Shown: piece after piece, positions 1 through 6,659 of the stretch
Layout of the letters: each line of letters starts with the position of its first letter
Numbering within the stretch: position 1 is the first letter of the stretch
Assembly: GCA_020047835.1 (NCBI GenBank)
Contig: JAIFNJ010000243.1
Span: 1 to 6,789, forward strand
Length of the DNA: 6,789 nucleotides
Source of the DNA: Bacteroidota bacterium
GTDB lineage: Bacteria; Bacteroidota; Bacteroidia; Bacteroidales; SZUA-534
Direction: 5' to 3'
The notes under the pieces: model-generated
Seen by the model: only the letters and a program-made list of their open reading frames with translations
The model's database searches: none
What the model was told of the DNA's origin: nothing
Position numbers and translations under genes: made by a program

Positions 1-3000
1 ATTTGGCTACTTATTTTGTTTTGAGGTACTGAAAGAATGCTTGCCACAGGAACAGCGCTCCAGTTTTCAGCAAAATGATTGTCAACCAAAGGACTATTTA
101 GTGTAAAGGCATAGTCATAGTCAAACCCATCTACCGGCCAGCCTAAGTCAACAGAATATTTTAAATAATCAACCACAATTCCATACTGATTGAGCAATTG
201 AATGGATTCTCCATTATTCGATAATTTACCTTCGGTCCATTGTACCACATTTCTTGAATTGCTCCACAACCAAGCCTGGTCAGTTAAAAATAAGGTGTCA
301 TTTGGGCCGATAATTATTCCTTGTGGAATGGTGCAGGTAACACCCTTGTTAATAGTATAATTGGAAACATCAACTGCATTTGTAGTTGGATTATAAATAG
401 CAATATATTCTGCATCGGTTGTGCTTAATGGGTTGATGTAAAACTGGCATATCAACACATTGGGTTCTTGATCAATGTTGGATAATTTAGCCCCCAAATC
501 AATGGATTTACCATTTTCATATCCGGCATCAATACACGGTGATTGAGCAAGTAGATTAAAATTAAAATGAGTTGGATCGGTAAATAATGGATTTCCAAAC
601 TTATTGGTAGCAACGGTTGGCAACATATCATTATCTGATAGGCAATAGCTGAATTGAATGGTCGATTTGGAATCCGATTGGAAAGTAGCCAGCGATGCAT
701 TCGATAATATGCTATTGCTAATTAAGGCATTTCCACCTGCATGTCCCAGATTTTTTTCATAACAACTCAACGCTGAACCGTTACCATAAAAAATACAGTG
801 GTCAATCGATATCCAGCTTGAATCTTTTACTCCAGCACCCATGTTGCAATTCACCAAGGTGCTGTTTGTTAAAACTACTGATGATCGCTGGCCCACTGAA
901 ATACCTTTATCAAAAACGTTATAAATGAGTACACTATCAATTAAAATATTAGTTGCCTCTTCGCCAATATCAATAGCATCGGCATTATTACCAACTATAT
1001 TGTAGAGTTTGGTGTTTCGGATAATGCCATCGGTAATGCCATCATAATCAATCCCATCGGAATCGAACTCCGGATTGCCCACAAACGTGCAATTCTCGAT
1101 AAAAGCATTACCATATTTAATGTTTATCAAATCGCCGGTGTAACTTGAATGGATGTAGCTGTTGGTTAAGCTCACATCGGAATACCTTGCTGATATCGGG
1201 TTTTGGTGTGTTTTGTCAATAATCAGGTTATCGAGGTTTACATCCCCATAAAACGATGCAACGGCTCCAACTCTTTGTGGTATTGGTCCACAAGTGGCAT
1301 CGTCAATGGTTACGAACGAAAGGTTTGATGTGGCACTGGAATTCCAAAAATTTAAAGCTCCCCAACCTTCTGAATCATATGTTGGATTGATTTTAAACAC
1401 AATGCGCTCCGCTGAAGTACCAGTGGCTTGCATCGCTCCATGGATATAAAAATTACTATTGGGCGACATCCAAATTTCAACACCTGGCTCAATAGTCAGC
1501 GTCACTCCACTTTTTATGGTCACATCGTCTTGTACCACAAAGGGGGAACAACTTTTTGACAAGGTGGTATTTTCAGTTATTTCACTGGGAATCATGCACT
1601 GTCCGGTATTTTCGTAAACAGCAATCAGGTTTAAATCATTGGTAAGTGTAAATGGGTATATTTTATTGGTTGAAACATATTCATTATTTTCCAAAATAGA
1701 ACACGCTAATTCAAGGTCAAAGCTTATATCAGCACTTGCTATTGAACTTTGATGTACTTCAACGGCGATAACATTGGTACCAACTAAAAACTTGTTTTTA
1801 TCAATTTGATACGAGCTATACTCACTTTCCCCAGCACCACTTATACCTGAAGATGCCAACGTTTTATAATTTATATCTGCGCCATTAATATTATCGCGAA
1901 TAATCTCAGTACCGTTTAAGTAAACCACAGCACCATCATCTTTTAAAAGATTGATGGTATAATTTAAAGCCGTTAAATCGGCTTGGGTAAGCACAAATGT
2001 TTTTCTGAAATAGGTAGTTACGTATTTATTTTGGATGTTGTTGCCATAGCCAACTAACGTGGTTTCATCTCCATCGCCATAGCCCAGTTCCCCTTCGCCC
2101 GAATTCCAAGTATTGTCATCAAAAGCGGGATTTATCCATGAAGTTCCTTGATCGCTACCATCGTCAAGATATTTCCAAACGGATTTTTTTGGAACCAATT
2201 CTTTTTTAACTGGACTTTTCCAACCCATAAAAGTAAAACCAGCTTTTTCGTTGGCGGTAATTTCAGCAGCTACATCCATCAAATAAGGACCGGTACAATT
2301 AGCTAGTGGTATCTTTAATCCATTCAAAAAAAGCGTTCCGGCATTTTCAGGATAAACTGCCACTGATAAGTTTGCGGTTCCATTAAAACCGTAGTAGCTT
2401 AAATCGTTAAGCAGCACCCGAGGTCTTTCCTGTACATAAGATTCCAAGTGGTTCACCTCGTTATACCAATAATCAACCGATGGCATGGCATCGCCATAGC
2501 TGGAGGTAGTTCCTAGCCAGCGTTCCACATGTCTGGGTATTTCTTGTTCAATAGCTGTTCTATGGGTATTAATAAGTTTTTTCATCGTTTTTGGATGAAA
2601 ACTGGTAAACAGGTGGTCGGCAAGACGCTGGCCAAAGTATTTTTTGTACTCATCGTTTGCCATAAGTCTTCCGAAGGGGAACGAAGTTTGACCCAAATAA
2701 AAACTGATTAACTGACTTCCTGAGTTAGTATAACCGCGATCCAAATCCATCAAAATCCACCTCCATTTTCCCGAATCTTTTGGTTTCCACGCCATCACAT
2801 TGTGGTCGATGGAATAATTACCCGAAGCCATTTCAGCAATAACCATATCGGTAAAGTTCTCCAAATCCATTTCCTCAGCTACCGCATCAAAATTTGCCTG
2901 TACCGACAAATCTTTCATGATAAGTGGTTTAAAATCATTGTATGCATTTAAATCTCCACATTCTGCATAATCTTCGTTTTCAACCATATCAAATGTTCCA

Positions 3001-3380
3001 GCGGCTAGCCCATAATGTTTTTCAATGTAGTCGGTTTCAATTTTTTCCCTGAAATTATGAATTCCCATGTATTGTCCGTTCACATAAACAGTGCACCAAC
3101 GGAAAGCTGAAATATCGAGTTTCATATTTAATTGGGTAGCATGCTGTCCTAAAATATCGCGCATGAGGGTGTTGCTCCAATCGTTACCCGATGCACGCAG
3201 AGCAAAAGTTTTAAAACCCGAACGCGGTGTATCGTAAAAAAGGGTATAATCCAAGGTGCTTGTTCCGTATTGCTTACGAAAGTACACCCCCAACATTTTT
3301 TGGGGTAACTTCCATGAATACAACCCATTAATTTTAACTCCGGCCATTTCGTTAAAGGCAGCCCGGTCGGAACCATTAAT
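1..3380 (-). CDS. C-terminal continuation of the same giant protein: CotH kinase, beta-helix, second LTD (partial)
   Basis: This frame is open from 3449 (just after a TGA at 3450-3452) to the left edge, with no stop in about 1,150 codons. Family-like sequence starts at INGSDRAAFNEMAG (from 3380). The CotH kinase domain continues to about 2420, with FALRASGNDW, VYVNGQYMGIHNFREK, the Asp of SIDHN (2805-2807) and MDLDRG (2733-2750). The two Asp, 22 codons apart, probably match the paired catalytic and metal-binding Asp of CotH. Next come an InlB-like repeat (about 2400-2215, ending GFTFMGW) and a galactose-binding or jelly-roll-like domain (about 2190-1705, with YLDDGSDQG and KDDGAVVYLNG). A right-handed beta-helix follows (about 1630-560, from TLTIEPGVEI to SPCIDAG), then a second LTD (about 475-90). 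A type IX secretion sorting domain may follow outside the window, but this is inference. It belongs to the gene starting at 4183. If translated on its own, the first in-frame ATGs of the homologous part are at 3347 and 3296, neither with a signal peptide. Confidence 0.85.
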   Translation of the reverse strand, partial: MNGSDRAAFNEMAGVKINGLYSWKLPQKMLGVYFRKQYGTSTLDYTLFYDTPRSGFKTFALRASGNDWSNTLMRDILGQHATQLNMKLDISAFRWCTVYVNGQYMGIHNFREKIETDYIEKHYGLAAGTFDMVENEDYAECGDLNAYNDFKPLIMKDLSVQANFDAVAEEMDLENFTDMVIAEMASGNYSIDHNVMAWKPKDSGKWRWILMDLDRGYTNSGSQLISFYLGQTSFPFGRLMANDEYKKYFGQRLADHLFTSFHPKTMKKLINTHRTAIEQEIPRHVERWLGTTSSYGDAMPSVDYWYNEVNHLESYVQERPRVLLNDLSYYGFNGTANLSVAVYPENAGTLFLNGLKIPLANCTGPYLMDVAAEITANEKAGFTFMGWKSPVKKELVPKKSVWKYLDDGSDQGTSWINPAFDDNTWNSGEGELGYGDGDETTLVGYGNNIQNKYVTTYFRKTFVLTQADLTALNYTINLLKDDGAVVYLNGTEIIRDNINGADINYKTLASSGISGAGESEYSSYQIDKNKFLVGTNVIAVEVHQSSIASADISFDLELACSILENNEYVSTNKIYPFTLTNDLNLIAVYENTGQCMIPSEITENTTLSKSCSPFVVQDDVTIKSGVTLTIEPGVEIWMSPNSNFYIHGAMQATGTSAERIVFKINPTYDSEGWGALNFWNSSATSNLSFVTIDDATCGPIPQRVGAVASFYGDVNLDNLIIDKTHQNPISARYSDVSLTNSYIHSSYTGDLINIKYGNAFIENCTFVGNPEFDSDGIDYDGITDGIIRNTKLYNIVGNNADAIDIGEEATNILIDSVLIYNVFDKGISVGQRSSVVLTNSTLVNCNMGAGVKDSSWISIDHCIFYGNGSALSCYEKNLGHAGGNALISNSILSNASLATFQSDSKSTIQFSYCLSDNDMLPTVATNKFGNPLFTDPTHFNFNLLAQSPCIDAGYENGKSIDLGAKLSNIDQEPNVLICQFYINPLSTTDAEYIAIYNPTTNAVDVSNYTINKGVTCTIPQGIIIGPNDTLFLTDQAWLWSNSRNVVQWTEGKLSNNGESIQLLNQYGIVVDYLKYSVDLGWPVDGFDYDYAFTLNSPLVDNHFAENWSAVPVASILSVPQNKISSQ

Positions 3381-4183
3381 TGCGGATCCCAAAAATTGGC
3401 GGGATTTGTTGACAAAGAAACAACCGGTAATGTATTTGGAATTATTGATTCATTAATAAAATAGGAATTGGTAATGATGGGCCCAGGTATCATTCCGGTT
3501 TTAAAAATCCTTGCCCGAACTACCGTTGTTTCAGTTAGTGAAATTGGGTTGTTATAAACAGGTGAACTAGGTGTTGGATCGGAACCATCGAGGGTATAAC
3601 GGATTACGCCACCCATATCGGTAGAAAGCAGTATGGATAAATTGGAACTATAAATACCACCCCGAAAATTGAATTGCGGTTCGTTTAATGCAAACCCGGT
3701 AAAAAATTCGGTACTATTAGCCGCATTGGGAGTGGCTGTTATGAAATATCCCCATTCCGCAGGGTTATTGATGTTTCTCCCCTCCGACACATCGGGGAAT
3801 TGATTGGAATAGCTGATAGAATCGATTACTTTTGAATTGGTATCATACAATCCAATAAATTCATTTAGTGCATTTAAGTTAAAACTGGTGTGGTTGCTGC
3901 TATCTTTTCCATCGGCCCAAAAAATAGCAAAACCTTTGGGAGCAATGGTAATGTTCCCAATTCTCCATTTATTAGGAATGGCTTTATCGTCGGTTAAAAA
4001 ATACCCATTCAGGTTCACCGCTAAATTGCTGGCATTGTAAAGTTCAAGCCAGTCGGCATCATCGGTATAATCCGGATCCTGAATGGTTGATGCATTCGAT
4101 GCCATGAATTCGTTGATGTATAATTGACCATAGCTGAAAAGGGAAAAAGCTAAAAGAATTATTATCAGTTTAATTCGCATCAT
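3149..4183 (-). CDS. N-terminal part of a giant secreted LTD/CotH-kinase protein, frame-disrupted
   Basis: The reading frame encodes 344 residues, but only about the first 267 look authentic. Residues 1-19 are a signal peptide: a short basic start, a hydrophobic run (LIIILLAFSLF) and a small residue before Q20, so the product should be exported. Residues 21 to about 150 form a lamin-tail domain, beginning LYINEFMASN and including DWLELYN and LNGYFLTDD. Residues about 170-243 resemble the chitobiase/hexosaminidase C-terminal domain, with YTLDGSDP at 196-203. NTLPVVSLSTNPANFWDP (250-267) is the usual entry to a CotH kinase domain. After P267 the translation becomes unlike the family (rich in C, W and H) and stops at 3149, while the proper CotH sequence continues in the -1 frame. 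The two adjacent ATG codons (4183 and 4180) are preceded by AGGAAA, a weak ribosome-binding site. The gene is therefore broken or misassembled. The domain calls are firm; the function of the whole protein is not known. Confidence 0.85.
   Translation of the reverse strand: MMRIKLIIILLAFSLFSYGQLYINEFMASNASTIQDPDYTDDADWLELYNASNLAVNLNGYFLTDDKAIPNKWRIGNITIAPKGFAIFWADGKDSSNHTSFNLNALNEFIGLYDTNSKVIDSISYSNQFPDVSEGRNINNPAEWGYFITATPNAANSTEFFTGFALNEPQFNFRGGIYSSNLSILLSTDMGGVIRYTLDGSDPTPSSPVYNNPISLTETTVVRARIFKTGMIPGPIITNSYFINESIIPNTLPVVSLSTNPANFWDPQLMVPTGLPLTKWPELKLMGCIHGSYPKKCWGCTFVSNTEQAPWIIPFFTIHRVRVLKLLLCVHRVTIGATPSCAIF
3377..3386 (-). other. Frame-break junction inside the CotH kinase domain
   Basis: Here the family-like reading passes from the frame ending NFWDP (last codon 3385-3383) to the -1 frame starting INGSD (first codon 3380-3378). 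In intact relatives, as I recall the family, FWDP is followed by a GIYV-like strand and a W-x-x-P-hydrophobic strand (of the type WExPVNIELF) before the NGSDRAAFNE segment. Neither is found here in any frame. A net loss of 1 modulo 3 bases (or gain of 2) explains the frame. The missing strands argue for a deletion of some 60-90 bases rather than a single base. The exact size is inferred, not measured. Confidence 0.65.
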
Positions 4184-4251
4184 TCGATTTCCTATTTAAA
4201 AGTGATAGTTAGTCTCATTTTCATTAACTTAATTCCCAGCATTTAATAACG

Positions 4252-4259
4252 CAAAATTA
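4252..4259 (-). promoter_or_regulatory. Putative -7 element (TAATTTTG) for the giant LTD/CotH gene
   Basis: On the minus strand TAATTTTG matches the Bacteroidota -7 consensus TAnnTTTG exactly. Transcription would start about 60 bases before the ATG at 4183. No TTG is found at the usual -33 distance, so the call rests on the -7 box and its position only. Confidence 0.4.
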
Positions 4260-4435
4260 AGGGATTAGTTATTCTTTACATTGAGTTTTTTAATAATAAT
4301 CATTTTAAAGATTCCGCAATAAAGTAATTTCAGATGAATATTTATTCCATCAGAACTGAGTAAAGATTCCAAAAGCAATTTTTGTTCCAACAATACCACA
4401 TAAGAACCAAATATTTCTTCAAGGTCAATGTACTT

Positions 4436-4449
4436 TTAAATTAATTTAA
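4436..4449. repeat. 14-bp perfect AT palindrome upstream of the thiolase gene
   Basis: TTAAATTAATTTAA reads the same on both strands and lies about 130 bases before the thiolase start, between the two divergent promoters. It could be a dimeric regulator site, but palindromes made only of A and T are common in AT-rich intergenic DNA, so this is weak. Confidence 0.25.
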
Positions 4450-4524
4450 CTATCATATTAACAAGTATATAATAATACAAATCATATAATAAATCAGCAA
4501 AGTCAAGTCCTTTTAAATTCAAAC

Positions 4525-4559
4525 TTGTAGTTAATTACGTATCGCACACACTAATTTTG
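4525..4559 (+). promoter_or_regulatory. Putative Bacteroidota promoter for the thiolase gene
   Basis: TAATTTTG at 4552-4559 matches the -7 consensus TAnnTTTG. A TTG at 4525-4527 could be the -33 element, but the 24-base gap is slightly longer than usual. Transcription would begin near 4566, leaving a leader of only about 10-12 A-rich bases before the ATG at 4577. There is no Shine-Dalgarno sequence, as is common in this phylum. Confidence 0.5.
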
Positions 4560-4576
4560 ATAAAAAACAATTAAAC

Positions 4577-5761
4577 ATGAAGAAAGAAGTAGTTATTGTA
4601 TCAGCCGTCCGCACAGCTATTGGCAATTATGGCGGAAGCCTTTCCGGATTGTCTTCTGTTGAATTAGGAGTAATTGCAGCAAAGGAAGCTATTCGTCGTG
4701 CCGGAATAGATCCCAAGGAAATTGATGAATCCATTATTGGAAATATACTTTCAGCAGGACAAGGTCAGAACATTGCCCGTCAAATTGCAGTTCATGCGGG
4801 TGTTCCGGTTACAAGCCCGGCTATGACTATCAATATTTTGTGTGGTTCCGGTTTAAGGTCTGTATCGTTAGCCGCTCAGATGATACTTACCGGAGATTCT
4901 GATATTGTTTTGGCAGGTGGAACTGAAAGTATGACCAATGCACCTTATTTGCTTCACCAAGCCCGCAGTGGTTACCGTATGGGGCATAACCAGCTTTTTG
5001 ATAGCATGATTTTAGATGGTCTTACCGATGCCTTCAATGAATATCACATGGGCATGACCGCTGAAAACATTGCCGAACAATGGAAAATAAGCCGTCAGGA
5101 GCAAGATGCCTTTGCACTGAATAGCCAACTAAAATGCGAAGCAGCGCAAAAAGCAGGGAAATTTGCCGATGAAATAGTTCCAATTTCTATTCCACAGCGA
5201 AAAGGAGAACCAGTTATTTTTGATACTGACGAGTTTCCGAAACATGGTTTGAGTTTGGCACAATTGGAAAAACTGAAACCTGCATTTAAAAAAGATGGAA
5301 CAGTAACAGCTGGCAACGCATCCGGGCTAAATGACGGGGCATCGATGTTATTAGTAATGTCAAAGGAAAAGGCTCTGTCATTGGGATTGAAGCCATTGGT
5401 TAAAATTATTTCTCATGCAACCGTGGCGCTTGATCCATCCATTATGGGTTACGGACCGGTACCGGCTTCGCAGAAAGCACTGAAATTGGCTAACATGAAT
5501 ATTTCCGACATAAATCTGGTTGAAGCCAATGAAGCATTTGCATCGCAATCCATTGCAGTGCTGCGCGACTTAAAGTTAAATCCTGAAATTGTGAATGTAA
5601 ATGGAGGTGCCATTGCATTGGGACATCCCATTGGAGCCTCCGGAGCCCGGATTTTAACCACTTTGATTTATGAAATGAAACGAAGACAGGTTGCCACCGG
5701 ATTAGCCACCTTATGTATTGGCGGCGGCCAGGGAACTTCACTCATTGTAGAGAATGTTTAG
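4577..5761 (+). CDS. Acetyl-CoA C-acetyltransferase (biosynthetic-type thiolase)
   Basis: The 394-residue product is a full-length thiolase, a cytosolic enzyme that reversibly condenses two acetyl-CoA to acetoacetyl-CoA and CoA, or cleaves longer 3-ketoacyl-CoA. It starts with the family's VIVSAVRTAIGNYGG. The nucleophilic Cys is C89 in NILCGSG. NEAFA lies at 318-322, the catalytic His is H350 in GGAIALGHPIGASG, and the second active-site Cys is C380 in LCIGGGQG. Length and residue spacing match PhaA/AtoB-type enzymes, so all catalytic parts are present. The ATG at 4577 gives the normal N-terminus and follows an A-rich leader. A reductase gene follows 95 bp downstream on the same strand, which fits a two-step acetyl-CoA to 3-hydroxybutyryl-CoA route. 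Chain-length preference cannot be read from the sequence, so FadA-like use in fatty-acid breakdown remains possible. Confidence 0.95.
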   Translation: MKKEVVIVSAVRTAIGNYGGSLSGLSSVELGVIAAKEAIRRAGIDPKEIDESIIGNILSAGQGQNIARQIAVHAGVPVTSPAMTINILCGSGLRSVSLAAQMILTGDSDIVLAGGTESMTNAPYLLHQARSGYRMGHNQLFDSMILDGLTDAFNEYHMGMTAENIAEQWKISRQEQDAFALNSQLKCEAAQKAGKFADEIVPISIPQRKGEPVIFDTDEFPKHGLSLAQLEKLKPAFKKDGTVTAGNASGLNDGASMLLVMSKEKALSLGLKPLVKIISHATVALDPSIMGYGPVPASQKALKLANMNISDINLVEANEAFASQSIAVLRDLKLNPEIVNVNGGAIALGHPIGASGARILTTLIYEMKRRQVATGLATLCIGGGQGTSLIVENV

Positions 5762-5856
5762 GAGCTTTAAAATTTTAATAACTCCATTTAAATTTAGTAT
5801 TTCATTCCGGAAAACCGGAAATTTAGAAAAGTATAGAACCATAAAATTCAAATAAA
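5762..5856 (+). other. Thiolase-reductase spacer with a small hairpin
   Basis: The spacer contains a perfect 6-bp inverted repeat, TTCCGG (5805-5810) and CCGGAA (5815-5820), around an AAAA loop. It also has a 12-bp AT palindrome at 5767-5778. The GC-bearing hairpin stands out in AT-rich DNA, but no T-run follows it, so it is not a classic terminator. No TAnnTTTG promoter box is seen, so the reductase is probably transcribed with the thiolase. The hairpin may then affect mRNA processing or stability, which is inference. Confidence 0.45.
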
Positions 5857-6603
5857 ATGAATCGTAAATTAGACAATAAAATAGCCGTAATCACTGGTGG
5901 TGCCGATGGTATTGGTAAAGCCACCTCCCTTAAATTTGCTGCAGCGGGTGCTACATCGGTAATATGGGATTTAAATGTTGAAAAAGGCCAAGCCTTAGTA
6001 AAAGAAATAGTAGAATTGGGTGGAAAAGCAGACTTTATGCGGGTGAATACTGCCAATTATAGCGAAGTGGAAGCTGCCACCAATGATGTGGCCAAAAAAT
6101 ATGAAAAAATAGACATCCTGATTAACAATGCAGGAATCACCCGTGATGCATCTTTAAAAAAAATGACCCCAGAACAATGGCAACAGGTTATTGATGTAAA
6201 CCTTACCGGTGTTTTTTATTGCTGCAAATGTGTAAGCGATAAAATGGTTGAGAAAAATTATGGAAGAATTATCAATACCTCTTCGGTAGTGGCATTGTAT
6301 GGCAATTTTGGGCAAACCAATTATGTAGCCACCAAAGCAGGCTTGATTGGAATGACTAAAACACTGGCTAAAGAGCTTGGCCGCAAAGGGATTACGGTAA
6401 ATGCAGTGGCACCCGGATTTATTGCTACCGACATGGTAAAAAAAATGCCTGAGGATGTTCTTAAAGCTATGGAAGAAAAGGTACCTTTAAAGAGGTTAGG
6501 TTTGCCAGAAGAAATAGCCGCAGCTTATTTGTTTTTAGCCAGCGACGATGCTGCTTATGTAAACGGTTCAGTTCTTAGTGTAGATGGCGGTATAACCATT
6601 TAA
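5857..6603 (+). CDS. Short-chain dehydrogenase/reductase, 3-oxoacyl-ACP / acetoacetyl-CoA reductase type
   Basis: The 248-residue product is a complete classical SDR of FabG/PhaB length. It has the nucleotide-binding TGGADGIG at 13-20, NNAG at 90-93 and the catalytic set N115, S143, Y156 and K160 (YVATK). The C-terminus has the FabG-like LASDDAAYVNGSVLSVDGG. It should reduce a 3-oxoacyl thioester to the 3-hydroxyacyl form, or run in reverse, as a cytosolic tetramer. The upstream thiolase makes acetoacetyl-CoA a likely substrate. The position that is often Arg in NADPH-using FabG (TGxxRGIG) is Asp17, and the second strand ends in Asp38 (VIWDLN). Both suggest NAD(H) preference. It could thus be an oxidising 3-hydroxyacyl-CoA dehydrogenase rather than a fatty-acid-synthesis FabG. 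The ATG at 5857 gives the usual N-terminus; the leader is A-rich without a Shine-Dalgarno sequence. Confidence 0.9.
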   Translation: MNRKLDNKIAVITGGADGIGKATSLKFAAAGATSVIWDLNVEKGQALVKEIVELGGKADFMRVNTANYSEVEAATNDVAKKYEKIDILINNAGITRDASLKKMTPEQWQQVIDVNLTGVFYCCKCVSDKMVEKNYGRIINTSSVVALYGNFGQTNYVATKAGLIGMTKTLAKELGRKGITVNAVAPGFIATDMVKKMPEDVLKAMEEKVPLKRLGLPEEIAAAYLFLASDDAAYVNGSVLSVDGGITI

Positions 6604-6608
6604 TTTTG
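6601..6608 (+). promoter_or_regulatory. Possible -7 element overlapping the reductase stop codon
   Basis: TAATTTTG, matching TAnnTTTG, begins with the TAA stop of the reductase and could start a transcript about 45 bases before the gene at 6660. No TTG is found at -33, so it may be chance. Confidence 0.25.
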
Positions 6609-6659
6609 GATAGTTAAAGTTTGTGTTATTATTTGAACAGTGAATATTAAAAAAATATT

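Larger units (their letters stand above)
1..4183 (-). pseudogene. Whole disrupted locus: LTD-CotH-beta-helix surface protein gene, 3' end outside window
   Basis: This entry joins the two frames above into the gene they must have come from. The upstream frame gives the signal peptide, first LTD, hexosaminidase C-terminal-like domain and the first residues of the CotH domain. The -1 frame gives the rest of CotH and all later domains. Together they make at least about 1,390 residues with no other interruption. The coding sequence after the break shows no further stops, which fits a recent mutation, an assembly error or continued use more than an old pseudogene. A large exported protein with LTD and beta-helix modules is expected to sit on the cell surface or be secreted. 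The natural target of the kinase-like domain is unknown. Confidence 0.7.
4184..4576. other. Divergent intergenic region, AT-rich, no gene seen
   Basis: These 393 bases separate the minus-strand giant gene from the plus-strand thiolase gene. No plausible coding frame, tRNA or structured RNA is visible. It carries one -7-like element for each direction, a 14-bp perfect AT palindrome at 4436-4449, and a 10-bp direct repeat (TAAAGATTCC at 4306-4315 and 4361-4370). The stretch from about 4440 to 4500 is extremely AT-rich and could be a flexible or easily melted segment. The repeat and palindrome may be chance in such sequence. Confidence 0.6.

Noticed and set aside
452..700. 82-residue minus-strand frame
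   Set aside because: It overlaps the long frame of the giant protein in another phase and has no recognisable features; the beta-helix and LTD reading of the same DNA is far stronger.
2529..2711. 60-residue plus-strand frame
   Set aside because: It lies antisense to the CotH domain, with no family-like motif or clear ribosome-binding site.
3370..3449. Programmed -1 ribosomal frameshift joining the two frames of the giant gene
   Set aside because: The direction (-1) is right, but no X-XXY-YYZ slippery heptamer in the upstream frame is seen near the switch, and the absence of expected CotH strands points to lost sequence rather than recoding.
3384..4079. GGATCC sites at 3384-3389 and 4074-4079, one of them at the frame break, as a sign of a cloning artefact
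   Set aside because: The sequences on both sides of 3384 belong to the same protein in the right order, so a chimeric join is not needed; the site next to the break is probably coincidence.
4306..4370. Direct repeat TAAAGATTCC as part of a repeat array
   Set aside because: Only two 10-bp copies are present with no further regular spacing, so it is not a CRISPR or iteron array.
5095..5741. Several 70-83 residue minus-strand frames within the thiolase gene
   Set aside because: They are antisense shadows of a well-supported thiolase coding sequence.
5805..5830. Rho-independent terminator after the thiolase gene
   Set aside because: The stem is only 6 bp and is followed by ATTTAGAAAAG rather than a T-run.
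5823..6056. 77-residue minus-strand frame over the start of the reductase gene
   Set aside because: It is antisense to the conserved TGGADGIG region of the reductase, so it is a shadow.
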